Shown piece by piece: positions 34,888 through 42,678 of a DNA stretch of 64,000 nucleotides. This DNA comes from Actinoplanes octamycinicus. GTDB taxonomy: Bacteria > Actinomycetota > Actinomycetes > Mycobacteriales > Micromonosporaceae. Below the pieces are notes generated by a model. It was not told the origin of the DNA and did not search any database. It saw only the letters and a list, made by a program, of their open reading frames with translations. The DNA is taken from positions 8,909,501-8,973,500 of the forward strand of contig NZ_JACHNB010000001.1 of the NCBI RefSeq assembly GCF_014205225.1. The letters run 5' to 3'. Both the position numbers and the translations under genes were made by a program. Each line of letters starts with the position of its first letter. Positions within the stretch are counted from its first letter, which is position 1.

Positions 34888-35394
34888 TCAGCGCCGGAAC
34901 CGGAGCAACGCCTCCATCGCCTCGTCCGCGCTGTCGCTGAGCACGGCGAGGTCCACATCGGTGTAGATCCGGCGCCGGGTGTCCACCACGCAGTGCGCCC
35001 CGAGCATGATCCCATCCGGCGCGACCAGGGGCACCCCCAGGTAGCTGCGCAGACCGCTGGTGGCCAGGAACGGGTTGGCCGCGTGCGCCGGGTCGTCGCT
35101 GAAGTCGGCCACGCAGTACGGCTCGCCGTTCAGCACGGTGCGGCTGCACACCGCCCACTCGGCGGGTGCGCCCTGTGCGGCCGCGACCCAGTCGGCCACC
35201 CCGTACGCCCCGACGATCTGCTGCGCGTCGGCGCCCAGCACGGACACCAGCGACACCGGGGTCTCCAGGAGTTTCGCGCTGCGCTTGGCCACCTCGTCGA
35301 GCGCCGCTCGCAGGGTCGGGTGGACCAGGTCGTACCGGGCCAGCTCGGAGAGGCGGGCGGGCTCGGCGAGGCGGTCGTACAGACCAGTTCTCAT
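34888..35394 (-). CDS. GAF domain protein
   Basis: 168 residues from ATG 35394, with CCGGAGG upstream. A single GAF domain covers most of the protein (TPVSLVSVLGADAQQIV, VCSRTVLNGEPYCVADF, SYLGVPLVAPDG). No output domain is attached, so it may sense a small ligand and act on a partner. It is 16 bp from the SagB-type gene and likely co-transcribed with it. Confidence 0.85.
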   Translation of the reverse strand: MRTGLYDRLAEPARLSELARYDLVHPTLRAALDEVAKRSAKLLETPVSLVSVLGADAQQIVGAYGVADWVAAAQGAPAEWAVCSRTVLNGEPYCVADFSDDPAHAANPFLATSGLRSYLGVPLVAPDGIMLGAHCVVDTRRRIYTDVDLAVLSDSADEAMEALLRFRR

Positions 35395-35475
35395 GGGGCC
35401 TCCGGAGGGGAAGTCGGGACGGACCACGACCAGGATGACGGATTCCGGCCAGGGAGAAAGGGACGAACCTGTCGG

Positions 35476-35613
35476 CTAGTGGCGGAAACCTCCGACCGGC
35501 GCGGTGGCGGTGCGGGCCACCTCGCCGAGCCGGGACCGGGTGATCGCGTCCGCGACCACGATCGCCGCCATGCTCTTGAGGCTCGCGCTGCGATCCGCCC
35601 AGAACCGTTTCAT
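35476..35613 (-). CDS. Possible 45-residue peptide
   Basis: ATG 35613 to a stop at 35476, upstream of the GAF and SagB-type genes on the same strand (MKRFWADRSASLKSM... ending PVGGFRH). Amphipathic, no Cys, no strong ribosome-binding site. Listed because small peptides near SagB-type enzymes can be substrates; coding status is doubtful. The stretch 35614-35822 holds nothing I can support. Confidence 0.3.
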   Translation of the reverse strand: MKRFWADRSASLKSMAAIVVADAITRSRLGEVARTATAPVGGFRH

Positions 35614-35822
35614 ACCCACAGAGTCGGCACCCGGGCGGAGCTGCTGAGAGCCGGTCAGCGCCGGGCTGCGGAGCCCCGCTCCGGCGTACCGGAAAGAGGG
35701 TCTTCGATCTTGTCGGGTCAGCCCGCCAGCAACCGGGCGCGGTCCGGGCCAGGCGCGATGTCCGAGACGCCTCCGGAACGTCGGCCGGGCGACAGCCTGC
35801 CCAGAAGCAAGTAAACAGCCGT

Positions 35823-36269
35823 TTACCAGCTGGGTCGCTTCCTCCGCGACATGTGGGTCACCTCCGGGGTGATCCGGAGCCGGCGCAGGAACGGGGCGAA
35901 CGGGTCGCCGAAGCTCTGCGCCGCCGTGTTCAGCAGCAGCGCCGCGGCCACCATGCCGACCGCCGGGGTGCCGATCAGCAGGGCCAGCACCGAGGCGACC
36001 AGGCCGCCCCAGACCATCACCCGCAACCCGACGTCGACGACCGGGATGCCGCTCGGCCGGTGCCGGGTCCAGATCGGCAGGAAGGAGCAGGTCAACGCGA
36101 TCGCCACGGCGCCGAGCACGGCGGCGGCGGTCAGGAAGGCCTGCGGCCAGTGGTAGTGCCGGCCGAGCGCGTAACCACCGGAAAGCACGCAGCCCAGCCA
36201 CACCTTGGCGAGCGCCCAGCGCCCGAAGCGGACCAGCGGATCGTCGAAGTCGTCGGCCACCCGCATCAT
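35823..36269 (-). CDS. Membrane protein, hypothetical
   Basis: 148 residues (ATG ATG start, 36269 or 36266) with four hydrophobic segments and a basic C-terminus (FLRRLRITPEVTHMSRRKRPSW). No recognised family. Starts 12 bp after the stop of the PARG-like gene, so possibly its operon partner. Confidence 0.65.
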   Translation of the reverse strand: MMRVADDFDDPLVRFGRWALAKVWLGCVLSGGYALGRHYHWPQAFLTAAAVLGAVAIALTCSFLPIWTRHRPSGIPVVDVGLRVMVWGGLVASVLALLIGTPAVGMVAAALLLNTAAQSFGDPFAPFLRRLRITPEVTHMSRRKRPSW

Positions 36270-36281
36270 CCTAGGGGGCTT

Positions 36282-37073
36282 TCATGATCGAAAAACCTGC
36301 TCGAACGCGCCGCGGGTGGCGCCGCCCCGGTCCAGGATCGCGAAGACCACCCGGTCGAACCACGGGCTGACCGCGAGCGCGCCGGCGAAGACCCGGGCCA
36401 CCTCGCCCGGATCGTTGCCGAAGACGCCGCAGCCCCAGGCGCCGAGCACCAGCTCGCGGTGGCCGTGCGCGGCAGCGACCCGGAGCACCCGCGCGGCCCT
36501 GCGGGCCAGCGCGCCGCTGATCGCGGGCAGGGATTCCGGTTGGTTGCGGCTGATCGCGGACCGGTTCGGGGCCGCCGACACCAGGAACGAGACGGGGTAC
36601 GCCGTGGGCAGCAGCCGGCCCTTGTCGTCGCGGAACACCGGAACCGCCGGCGCGTAGATCACCCGGTCGGTGTAGAGCAGCGAACGTTCCGCCCGGTGGT
36701 GCTCGTAGAACTCGCCGGCCGCCAGCAGGCACGGGTAGAGCGCGGAGCTGCGGGCCAGGCTCTCCTCCTGGGCCTGGGCGCCGTTCAGGAAGCCGCCACC
36801 CGGGTTGCGCGCCGAGGCGAAGTTGAGGCAGGCCGGGTTCCCGCCGAGGCGGCGCGCCGCCCCGAGGGTGGACTCGGCGGTCACCTCGATCACCGGCGGA
36901 CCGGCCGCCGGGGTGGGCTCCGGCAGGTCGTCGGCGGGCAGGTGCAGCCGGGTGCCGGCAACCGCCCGGGCGACCTGCCCGGCGATCTCCACCGGCCCGT
37001 CCGGCCCGGGATAAGAACCCCGCTCGGCGATCTCGACGGCTTCCCGGCCCAACGCCCGCAACCTGGCACTCAT
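36282..37073 (-). CDS. TIGR02452 family protein, bacterial-type poly(ADP-ribose) glycohydrolase fold
   Basis: 263 residues from ATG 37073. It carries the PARG signature: NFASARNPGGGFLNGAQAQEE spans residues ~88-108 with the GGG loop and the two catalytic Glu of the QEE motif. An N-terminal ~55-residue accessory helix region is typical of bacterial PARGs. It should remove ADP-ribose chains from proteins or handle ADP-ribosyl products. No PARP-like gene lies in the window. Confidence 0.88.
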   Translation of the reverse strand: MSARLRALGREAVEIAERGSYPGPDGPVEIAGQVARAVAGTRLHLPADDLPEPTPAAGPPVIEVTAESTLGAARRLGGNPACLNFASARNPGGGFLNGAQAQEESLARSSALYPCLLAAGEFYEHHRAERSLLYTDRVIYAPAVPVFRDDKGRLLPTAYPVSFLVSAAPNRSAISRNQPESLPAISGALARRAARVLRVAAAHGHRELVLGAWGCGVFGNDPGEVARVFAGALAVSPWFDRVVFAILDRGGATRGAFEQVFRS

Positions 37074-37208
37074 GCCGCCGATCATGCGCGACGCGGTCCG
37101 CCGCGCGCGAACGCTTTGGCTCGCCGCCCGACTTCCGGCTCCGAGCCGAAGTCACCGCGGATCCAGGCCCTGGTGTCATCGCGGCACTGGCGTGCAGACT
37201 TGGGACCC

Positions 37209-37949
37209 ATGCCGGTACTTGATCCCCCCGAATTGACGGCGACGGGTAGCCCGCTGCCCTCAGTTCGCGCTCTCGTCGAAGAGCGCATCATCTTCAACTA
37301 CCGCCTGCCCGCCGACCACCTGGAACGCCTGCTCCCGGTTGCCTGGCTGACCCCCCAACTCGTCAACGGCGACGCGGTCGCCTCGGTGTGCGTGTTGCGG
37401 CTCAGCAAGGTCACGGCCGGTCCGGTCCCCTCCCTGTTCGGCGTCCGAAGCGTCAGTGCGGCGCGGCGCTACGGAGTTCTCGATCAGAGGTCAGGCGGCC
37501 GCCCCGCCGTCTTCGTCACCGAGCGCACGACCAACTCGGCTCTCGGCTCCCTCTTCACCGGGGCCGGGTTCTCGGCCCAGCACGAGCATCTGTCCGCGAC
37601 CATCAGCAGAGACGACGAGTCGTTCGTGGTCGCCTTGGGGAACGACCACTTCAACGGTCGAGCCGTCCCGGCTCAACGATGGTCGTCGTCGCTGTTCCCC
37701 ACGCCCGGGGACTTCTCGGCCTTCTTGGCCGGGGGGATCCGGAGCTACGGAACGTCCCGGTACGAAGGGCAGCTCACCGTCCTCGACCTGCGCAAAGAGG
37801 ACAACGGCTATGAACCGCTGGCCGCTCGTGAGGTCCGTGGATCCCTGGTGCAGCCCTGGCTGGACGCCGGAGCCGTTCTGGACAGTGTCGCCCGCACAAC
37901 GAACGCGACATACCGCTGGACCTACCACGGGCTCACTCGCCGGCCCTGA
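37209..37949 (+). CDS. DUF2071 (YqjF-like) protein
   Basis: 246 residues from ATG 37209. It fits the DUF2071/YqjF pattern, with an acetoacetate-decarboxylase-like beta fold (FNYRLPADHLERLLPVAWL, then GVRSVSAARRYGV). Biochemical role unknown. This gene and the next use more varied third positions than their neighbours by eye, a possible sign of transfer. Confidence 0.72.
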   Translation: MPVLDPPELTATGSPLPSVRALVEERIIFNYRLPADHLERLLPVAWLTPQLVNGDAVASVCVLRLSKVTAGPVPSLFGVRSVSAARRYGVLDQRSGGRPAVFVTERTTNSALGSLFTGAGFSAQHEHLSATISRDDESFVVALGNDHFNGRAVPAQRWSSSLFPTPGDFSAFLAGGIRSYGTSRYEGQLTVLDLRKEDNGYEPLAAREVRGSLVQPWLDAGAVLDSVARTTNATYRWTYHGLTRRP

Positions 37950-38062
37950 ACCGGGTCTGGCATGTCGGAGGTGACGACACCCAGCTGCCTACCGGCGAAG
38001 ATCTGGCCTTTGTCGCCGGGAGGGCGGGGCAGCCGATGGTCCAGTGTTCTAGCCTTCGGTCG

Positions 38063-39199
38063 ATGACTGACACACCTGCTGGCGACGTTCGTGACCGGGC
38101 TTGGGCCAGACTGACCGCAACCGCCAACCTCGACCGGCGAGTAGCCCTCTGCTGGTTGTTCGGGCTGGGACTCAACCGCTCAGCGCCTGAAGACGTGCTG
38201 CTTGACCTGTTGGATCTCGGCGAAACCGGCCTTCTTCACCGGGATGACCTTCCTGCCGGGGTCATGGATGCCGCAGTAGTCCACGACGCCGCGCGGGTGC
38301 GCGCCGGCGCTGCAGAATCCGGCCGCCTTTCAGCTACGCAGTGGGACAGGCTCCTCACCACCACGCCAGATCCGCGACAGCGAGAAAAGTTCGCGGAGCT
38401 GGCGGCGGAGCAACTGGCCGCTCAGCAACGCTCCCGCGGGGGCCGTGGCGTCGGCGATGCTCCGCACCCTGACGCCACACCACCCCGGACGCCGCAGGAA
38501 ATCGCGGCGGCGGCGGCCGAAGTCCCCGACATCGACCCGGCCGACGTCACGACCGCGCTGTGGTGGGTCGGCGCCCTCCACGAGAACGCCGAGGCCATGC
38601 GCCAGCTGGCCGCCTCGCCGAAACTGCTGGTCCGGCGAAGCGTCGCACGAGCACCTCGCCTGCCCACCGACGTAGTGGCGACGCTCGCCCGTGACCAGGA
38701 CCGCATCGTGCGACTCTTCCTCGCCGAGTCATGCGACGACGCTCCGCCGGCGATGCTCCTGGAGGTGGCTGCCTGGTGGGAAGGAAGCCCGTCCTTTCCC
38801 GGCCGACCGCACACCCATCCCAACTTCCCCCGGGACGGGCTGCTGCGCTATGCGGCCGATCCCAACCCCCGGATGCGGATCCTCGCCCTCGCCGACCCGG
38901 CCTCCACCAGCGCACTCGCCGAACAGCTCAGCCACGACCCCGACCCGATCGTGCGCAGAGCCGCCAGCGAGGACCACCGACTCTCGCCACCATCGCTGCG
39001 CAGGCTCGCTGCCGACACCGATCAACGCGTCCGCCTGCGAGCCTGGCTCAACCCCTCGATATCGGCGGAAACCCTGGTGACACTCCTGCTTGACACGCGC
39101 AGTGCGAAACATGCCGCCCGCAATCCCGGCATCCCGATCCCCGTCATGCGCCATATGGTCACCGTCGCGAGGCTCCCCTCCCCAGCACCATCCATGTGA
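38063..39199 (+). CDS. HEAT/LRV-like repeat protein
   Basis: 378 residues from ATG 38063. The C-terminal 220 residues contain at least five ~25-residue helical repeats with the pattern 'DP.P.VR..A' (ASPKLLVRRSVARAP, DQDRIVRLFLAES, DPNPRMRILALAD, DPDPIVRRAASED, DTDQRVRLRAWL), typical of leucine-rich variant or HEAT-like scaffolds. Probable protein-binding scaffold; partner unknown. The gap 37950-38062 shows no feature. Confidence 0.72.
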   Translation: MTDTPAGDVRDRAWARLTATANLDRRVALCWLFGLGLNRSAPEDVLLDLLDLGETGLLHRDDLPAGVMDAAVVHDAARVRAGAAESGRLSATQWDRLLTTTPDPRQREKFAELAAEQLAAQQRSRGGRGVGDAPHPDATPPRTPQEIAAAAAEVPDIDPADVTTALWWVGALHENAEAMRQLAASPKLLVRRSVARAPRLPTDVVATLARDQDRIVRLFLAESCDDAPPAMLLEVAAWWEGSPSFPGRPHTHPNFPRDGLLRYAADPNPRMRILALADPASTSALAEQLSHDPDPIVRRAASEDHRLSPPSLRRLAADTDQRVRLRAWLNPSISAETLVTLLLDTRSAKHAARNPGIPIPVMRHMVTVARLPSPAPSM

Positions 39200-39285
39200 C
39201 TACCCGAGGATGACTACGACGGTGCGCGATGGCTGCATTCATCGACGGGTGCCACGGCCGGGCGAGCTTGCGCTAGCTTGAGGCG

Positions 39286-39936
39286 ATGTCGCAAGATCCC
39301 AGACTCCAACGAGCAGCTGAGCTTTACCACGCGGCCACCTTCAACGGCGATCCTGACGCGGTACCAGCCGCGACCGAGCAGTTGGACAGCCTCGAAGCCG
39401 ACCTGGCACTGGCGCGGGGTCGGGTTCTGCACGCGGCGTTCCTCCGCGACCGCCGGGAGGACCCGCGTGAGTTGGTCGCCTTCAACCGGGCCGCCGAGCT
39501 GTACGCCGCGCTCGGCGACGACCACGCGCTGGCCGAGGCGGAGTTCTGGCTGGGTTGTTTCCACCAGGTCGTGCGCGAGGACGGGGATGCGGCGCACCCG
39601 CACCTGCAGCGCTCTGCGGCCCTGGCCCGGGCGACCGACAATCGGCTGACCCTGTCCTACGCGGTGCGGCACCTGGGCTTCGCGGCGGGCCTGGCCGGGG
39701 ATCACGCCACGGCGCGCCTCCTGCTGGAGGAGTCGGTAGCGCTCCGCCGAGAGCTCGATTTCCCGGCGGGGGTAGCGGCCGGGCTGGTGGCGCTGGCGGA
39801 CCTGGCCTACCGGGACGGTCGTCCAGACGAAGCCGAGCGACTGCTCGACGAGGCGACGGCAGTCGCGACGGAGTGTGGGGCCATCGGGGTGCTCGGCTGG
39901 GCCGACAACACCCGCGAGGAACACACCCGGCCATAA
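39286..39936 (+). CDS. TPR-like helical repeat protein
   Basis: 216 residues, all helical, with TPR-like units (FNRAAELYAALGDDHALAEAEFWLG, HLGFAAGLAGDHATARLLLEESV, ADLAYRDGRPDEAERLLDEAT). Likely cytoplasmic protein-binding domain. Separate transcription unit from the preceding scaffold gene by 86 bp. Confidence 0.75.
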   Translation: MSQDPRLQRAAELYHAATFNGDPDAVPAATEQLDSLEADLALARGRVLHAAFLRDRREDPRELVAFNRAAELYAALGDDHALAEAEFWLGCFHQVVREDGDAAHPHLQRSAALARATDNRLTLSYAVRHLGFAAGLAGDHATARLLLEESVALRRELDFPAGVAAGLVALADLAYRDGRPDEAERLLDEATAVATECGAIGVLGWADNTREEHTRP

Positions 39937-40138
39937 CGATCGGTCCTCGAGCAATCCGAAGCGGCGCCCGAAGAACATCACATGGACCTTCAGAAAGTAG
40001 CCGGCGATCCCGCAGACCTGCACCTTCCCTACTCGCTAGCCTCGCGCTCCTCTCGGCAGACCCGGTACTCAGCGGGTCCGTCTCCGAACCGGCCGCTGTG
40101 ATCGAGCGTCACGCGGCGCCGGGGGCAGCTGCCGCCTC

Positions 40139-40376
40139 GGCATGAGGCTGCGGCCCGCGGCCGGCGGCAGTACGTCGCACCGCCGCGGCCGGCGGGATCC
40201 CGTGGTTCGGGTCGCGGTCGCGGCCGGCTGGGCGGTGCGGCGGGGTCGCGGACCCGCACGACACGCGCAGCGGCCGGGAGCGGGCCGGGCATCGCGGGCC
40301 GACTGCCACGGGGCTGCTGGTCGTACAAGTAGAAGATCCGTAAGGGTGTGGGCGGCATCGCGGCAGCGGGGATGGT
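40139..40376. repeat. Dispersed repeat element, copy A
   Basis: A segment sharing long stretches with 49130-49480: GCGGACCCGCACGACACGCG near 40246, GTCGTACAAG near 40319 and GCGGCAGCGGGGATGGTT near 40360, in the same order and orientation. Its left part is a different GC-rich block that can fold with itself. It fills the gene-free gap 39937-40449. Not a credible gene: no start context or domain in any frame. Confidence 0.75.
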
Positions 40377-40449
40377 TGGTCATCGGCCGAACCGGCCGCC
40401 GATCCCCGCGAGCGCGAGCGCGGCCGCGACCACCGGCGGGCGCCGCGCC

Positions 40450-40749
40450 TCACTCCGGAAGAAGCACGTCGCGGACTTCGATCACGCGGGTGGCCGGTGC
40501 GGCGTCGCCGAGGCCGGCACGCAGGGCCAGCCGATCGGGATCGGTCATGAAGCTGTCGTAGCCGGCCCGATTCCGGAACCGGATCAGATGCACCTCGGCG
40601 GCGCCGGTGGTGGCCCGGGTGCGGCGTTCCAGGGTGCCGCCGTGGCGGGGCAGCAGCGCGAGGACCGCGTCCTCGTAACGCGTGCCCGCCTCGGCGTGCC
40701 CGTCGGCCATCTCGACGATCGCGGCGAGCAGCAGTCCGTCATCGGTCAT
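40450..40749 (-). CDS. DUF1330-like dimeric alpha-beta barrel protein
   Basis: 99 residues from ATG 40749; the frame is open to 40812, but the ATG gives the family start. The pattern GTRYEDAVLALLPRHGGTLERRTRA and EVHLIRFRNRAGYDSFMTDP fits small dimeric alpha-beta barrel (DUF1330/EthD-like) proteins. Function unknown. Two terminator hairpins separate it from the upstream flavoprotein gene. Confidence 0.75.
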   Translation of the reverse strand: MTDDGLLLAAIVEMADGHAEAGTRYEDAVLALLPRHGGTLERRTRATTGAAEVHLIRFRNRAGYDSFMTDPDRLALRAGLGDAAPATRVIEVRDVLLPE

Positions 40750-40775
40750 CTCGGCAGTATCCCCATCGGATGAGA

Positions 40776-40820
40776 GGTCCCGGGTGCTGCCTCCCCCATA
40801 CGGAGGCAGCACCCGGGACC
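40776..40820 (-). terminator. Strong hairpin, 19-bp perfect stem
   Basis: 40776-40794 pairs perfectly with 40802-40820 (GGTCCCGGGTGCTGCCTCC) around a 7-base loop, downstream of the flavoprotein gene and before the DUF1330-like start. Second of two tandem hairpins; likely a back-up terminator. Confidence 0.8.
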
Positions 40821-40827
40821 CTCGGGA

Positions 40828-40858
40828 GGACCGTCCGGGGGCATCTTCCGGACGGTCC
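40828..40858 (-). terminator. Terminator hairpin after ferric-reductase-like gene
   Basis: An 11-bp perfect stem (GGACCGTCCGG with CCGGACGGTCC) around a 9-base loop, 5 bp after the flavoprotein stop. Confidence 0.8.
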
Positions 40859-40863
40859 CGTCT

Positions 40864-42207
40864 CTATCCGGCCAGCCGGAAGCGTTCCGCGTGCACCTGC
40901 CGGGACGGGACGCGCAGCCGGCGCAGGCTGGCCAGCACGGACGTGGTCATCGCGTCCGGGCCGCAGACGTAGACGTCGCGGGCGGTGATGTCCGGGACCA
41001 GGGCGAGCAGCCGCTCCGGGGCGAACGGCTGGTAGCCGGTCCCGGTGCGCCCGGTCAGCAGGTGCAGCCGTGCCCGGCGGACGTCGGCCAGGTTGCGCAG
41101 CTCGCCGAGGAGCACCGCGTCCTCCACGGCACGTACCCGGTAGAGCACCACCACATGCCCGGTCAGGTCCGGATCCTCGAGCAGCGCCCGAATCGGGGTG
41201 ACGCCGATGCCGCCGGCGATCAGCACGGTCGCGCCCCGGGTCCGGTGCGCCGCGGTGAACGCCCCGTACGGGCCCTCGGCGTACACCTTGGACCCGATCG
41301 GCAGGTCCCGCAGGCCGGCGCTGGTCGCCCCGACGCCCTTCGCGGTGAGCCGCAGCGACCGGCTGTTCGGCGCGGCCGACAGCGAGAACGGGTTGACCTG
41401 CCACCACCGGTTCTGGCCGGGGAACCGCCAGAGGAAGAACTGCCCGGCGCGGGCCGGCAGCCGGTCCAGGTCACGGCCGGTGACGTGCACCGACACGGTG
41501 TCGTCCGACTCGGCGACGATCGCGGCCACCCGCAGCCGGTGCCGGGAGTTGCGGATCAGCGGGACCACCAGACGGCCGGCCAGCAGGGCGCCGATCGCGA
41601 ACGCCCACAGCCCCCACCAGTACGCCTGGGTGAGCACGTTGACCTTGAACGCGGTCCCCTCGTAGACCTGGTGCAGCACGCCGAGCAGGACCACGACGTA
41701 GAGCAGGAAGTGGATGGCGTGCCAGGTCTCGTAGGACAGCCGGCGCCGGGCCACCCGGATGGACAGCGCCACGATCACCAGGAGCAGGCCGGCGGCGATC
41801 ATGCCGAGCAGCACCGGCGGCTGTTTCGCCAGGGTGACCGCCACGTCGAGGACCGGGACGCCGTCCTGCCGGGCGAAACCGAGCAGCACGAACGCCGGGT
41901 GCGCGGCGGCCAGCCAGAAGATCGCCATGCCGGTCCAGCGGTGCCAGGAGGTGAGACGGTCCATGCCGTACGCCCGGTCGACCATCGGCAGCCGGGCGAC
42001 CAGCAGCAGCTGGAACGCCATGGCCAGGGCCAGGTAGAGGCCGAGCAGGCGGCCGATCGTACCGAAGAGGTCGCCTGCCGGTCCGGCGGCGGCGAACATC
42101 ACCTGGACCGCGGCGAGGTTGAGCACTAGGAAGGCGACGATCGCGACGCGCGCGACGCGGATCGATCGGCGGAAGGTGAGAACTCGAGGCTGCGTCATGG
42201 TGGTCAT
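40864..42207 (-). CDS. Ferric reductase-like membrane flavoprotein
   Basis: 447 residues from ATG 42207 (GGGAGA upstream). The N-terminal 215 residues hold a six-segment ferric-reductase transmembrane domain with haem-ligand His pairs (SWHRWTGMAIFWLAAAH, ETWHAIHFLLYVVVLLGVLH). A ferredoxin-reductase module follows: FAD site (NPFSLSAAP) and NAD(P) site (IAGGIGVTPIRALL). It would move electrons across the membrane to ferric iron or another acceptor. It starts 91 bp after the tRNA-Cys gene on the same strand and could share its transcript. Confidence 0.88.
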   Translation of the reverse strand: MTTMTQPRVLTFRRSIRVARVAIVAFLVLNLAAVQVMFAAAGPAGDLFGTIGRLLGLYLALAMAFQLLLVARLPMVDRAYGMDRLTSWHRWTGMAIFWLAAAHPAFVLLGFARQDGVPVLDVAVTLAKQPPVLLGMIAAGLLLVIVALSIRVARRRLSYETWHAIHFLLYVVVLLGVLHQVYEGTAFKVNVLTQAYWWGLWAFAIGALLAGRLVVPLIRNSRHRLRVAAIVAESDDTVSVHVTGRDLDRLPARAGQFFLWRFPGQNRWWQVNPFSLSAAPNSRSLRLTAKGVGATSAGLRDLPIGSKVYAEGPYGAFTAAHRTRGATVLIAGGIGVTPIRALLEDPDLTGHVVVLYRVRAVEDAVLLGELRNLADVRRARLHLLTGRTGTGYQPFAPERLLALVPDITARDVYVCGPDAMTTSVLASLRRLRVPSRQVHAERFRLAG

Positions 42208-42298
42208 CCCGGTCTCCCTCTGCTGGGAGCTGTCTCTTGCCGGGGTGTACCGCACCCGTCCCGGACCGGTTCATGATTCTTTCCGGGATCCTGTGCAG

Positions 42299-42369
42299 AG
42301 ATCGCAGCCGGATTCGAACCGGCGTGAACCGCTTTGCAGGCGGCCTCCTGACCACTCGGACATGCGATC
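42299..42369 (-). tRNA. tRNA-Cys (GCA)
   Basis: 71 nt without CCA. Acceptor GATCGCA/TGCGATC with discriminator U73 (the Cys identity base), 3-bp D stem with GG in the loop, anticodon stem GCCGC/GCGGT with loop CTGCAAA, T arm GCCGG-TTCGAAT-CCGGC. Fully paired cloverleaf. Last of three tRNA genes in one orientation behind the attenuator. Confidence 0.9.
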
Positions 42370-42414
42370 GTGCTCGCCTTGAAGAGAGCCTTGCGGCGCC
42401 CTTGAAGGCGATCG

Positions 42415-42495
42415 TGCGGGCGGCAGGATTCGAACCTGCTCAGCGAAGCACCCGGTTTACAGCCGGGCCCGACTCTCCAGCGTCGGCGCGCCCGC
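42415..42495 (-). tRNA. tRNA-Tyr (GTA)
   Basis: 81 nt without CCA. Acceptor GCGGGCG/CGCCCGC with A73, 5-bp D stem CCGAC/GTCGG, anticodon stem CCCGG/CCGGG with loop CTGTAAA, an 11-nt variable region and T arm GCAGG-TTCGAAT-CCTGC. The variable region is on the short side for tRNA-Tyr. Confidence 0.88.
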
Positions 42496-42516
42496 GTGGC
42501 GTGAGCTGCCACGCTG

Positions 42517-42590
42517 TGCCCTCGGCGCGATTCGAACGCGCACCACCGGCGTCCTCAACGCCGGGCCTCTGCCAGTTGGGCTACGAGGGC
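42517..42590 (-). tRNA. tRNA with anticodon GAG (Leu), class I architecture
   Basis: 74 nt without CCA. Acceptor GCCCTCG/CGAGGGC with A73, D arm with GCC/GGC, anticodon stem CGGCG/CGCCG with loop TTGAGGA (GAG, reading CUC and CUU), variable loop of only 5 nt (GTGGT) and T arm GCGCG-TTCGAAT-CGCGC. All stems pair perfectly, so it is not decayed. Bacterial tRNA-Leu normally has a long variable arm; this one does not, so its charging enzyme is uncertain. Confidence 0.85.
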
Positions 42591-42605
42591 TCGTTTCGTG
42601 CACAG

Positions 42606-42643
42606 AAAACAAAAACCGCCATTCCCGTACGCGGGAACGGCGG
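42606..42643 (-). terminator. Rho-independent terminator of the tRNA attenuator
   Basis: On the minus strand, a 12-bp stem (arms 42632-42643 and 42616-42627, one G-U pair) with a 4-base loop, followed directly by TTTTTGTTTT (42615-42606). It lies between the leader ORF and the first tRNA, only 16 bp before that tRNA, so transcripts from the upstream promoter must pass it to reach the tRNAs. Confidence 0.93.
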
Positions 42644-42678
42644 CGCGAAGCTCGCGAGCGGTCTCAGCCGCGCCACCG
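42638..42678 (-). promoter_or_regulatory. Predicted antiterminator pairing
   Basis: CGGTGGCGCGG (42678-42668, leader codons 12-15) can pair over 11 bp, two of them G-U, with TCGCGCCGCCG (42648-42638). The second strand includes half of the 5' arm of the terminator, so the two structures exclude each other. A ribosome that reaches the leader stop covers the first strand; one stalled at codons 3-6 leaves it free. Confidence 0.75.

Noticed and set aside
32022..34940. Very long plus-strand open frame (972 codons)
   Set aside because: It lies antisense to the Phd-like, sterol-desaturase-like and SagB-type genes, with Arg/Pro/Gly-rich low-complexity translation typical of high-GC shadow frames.
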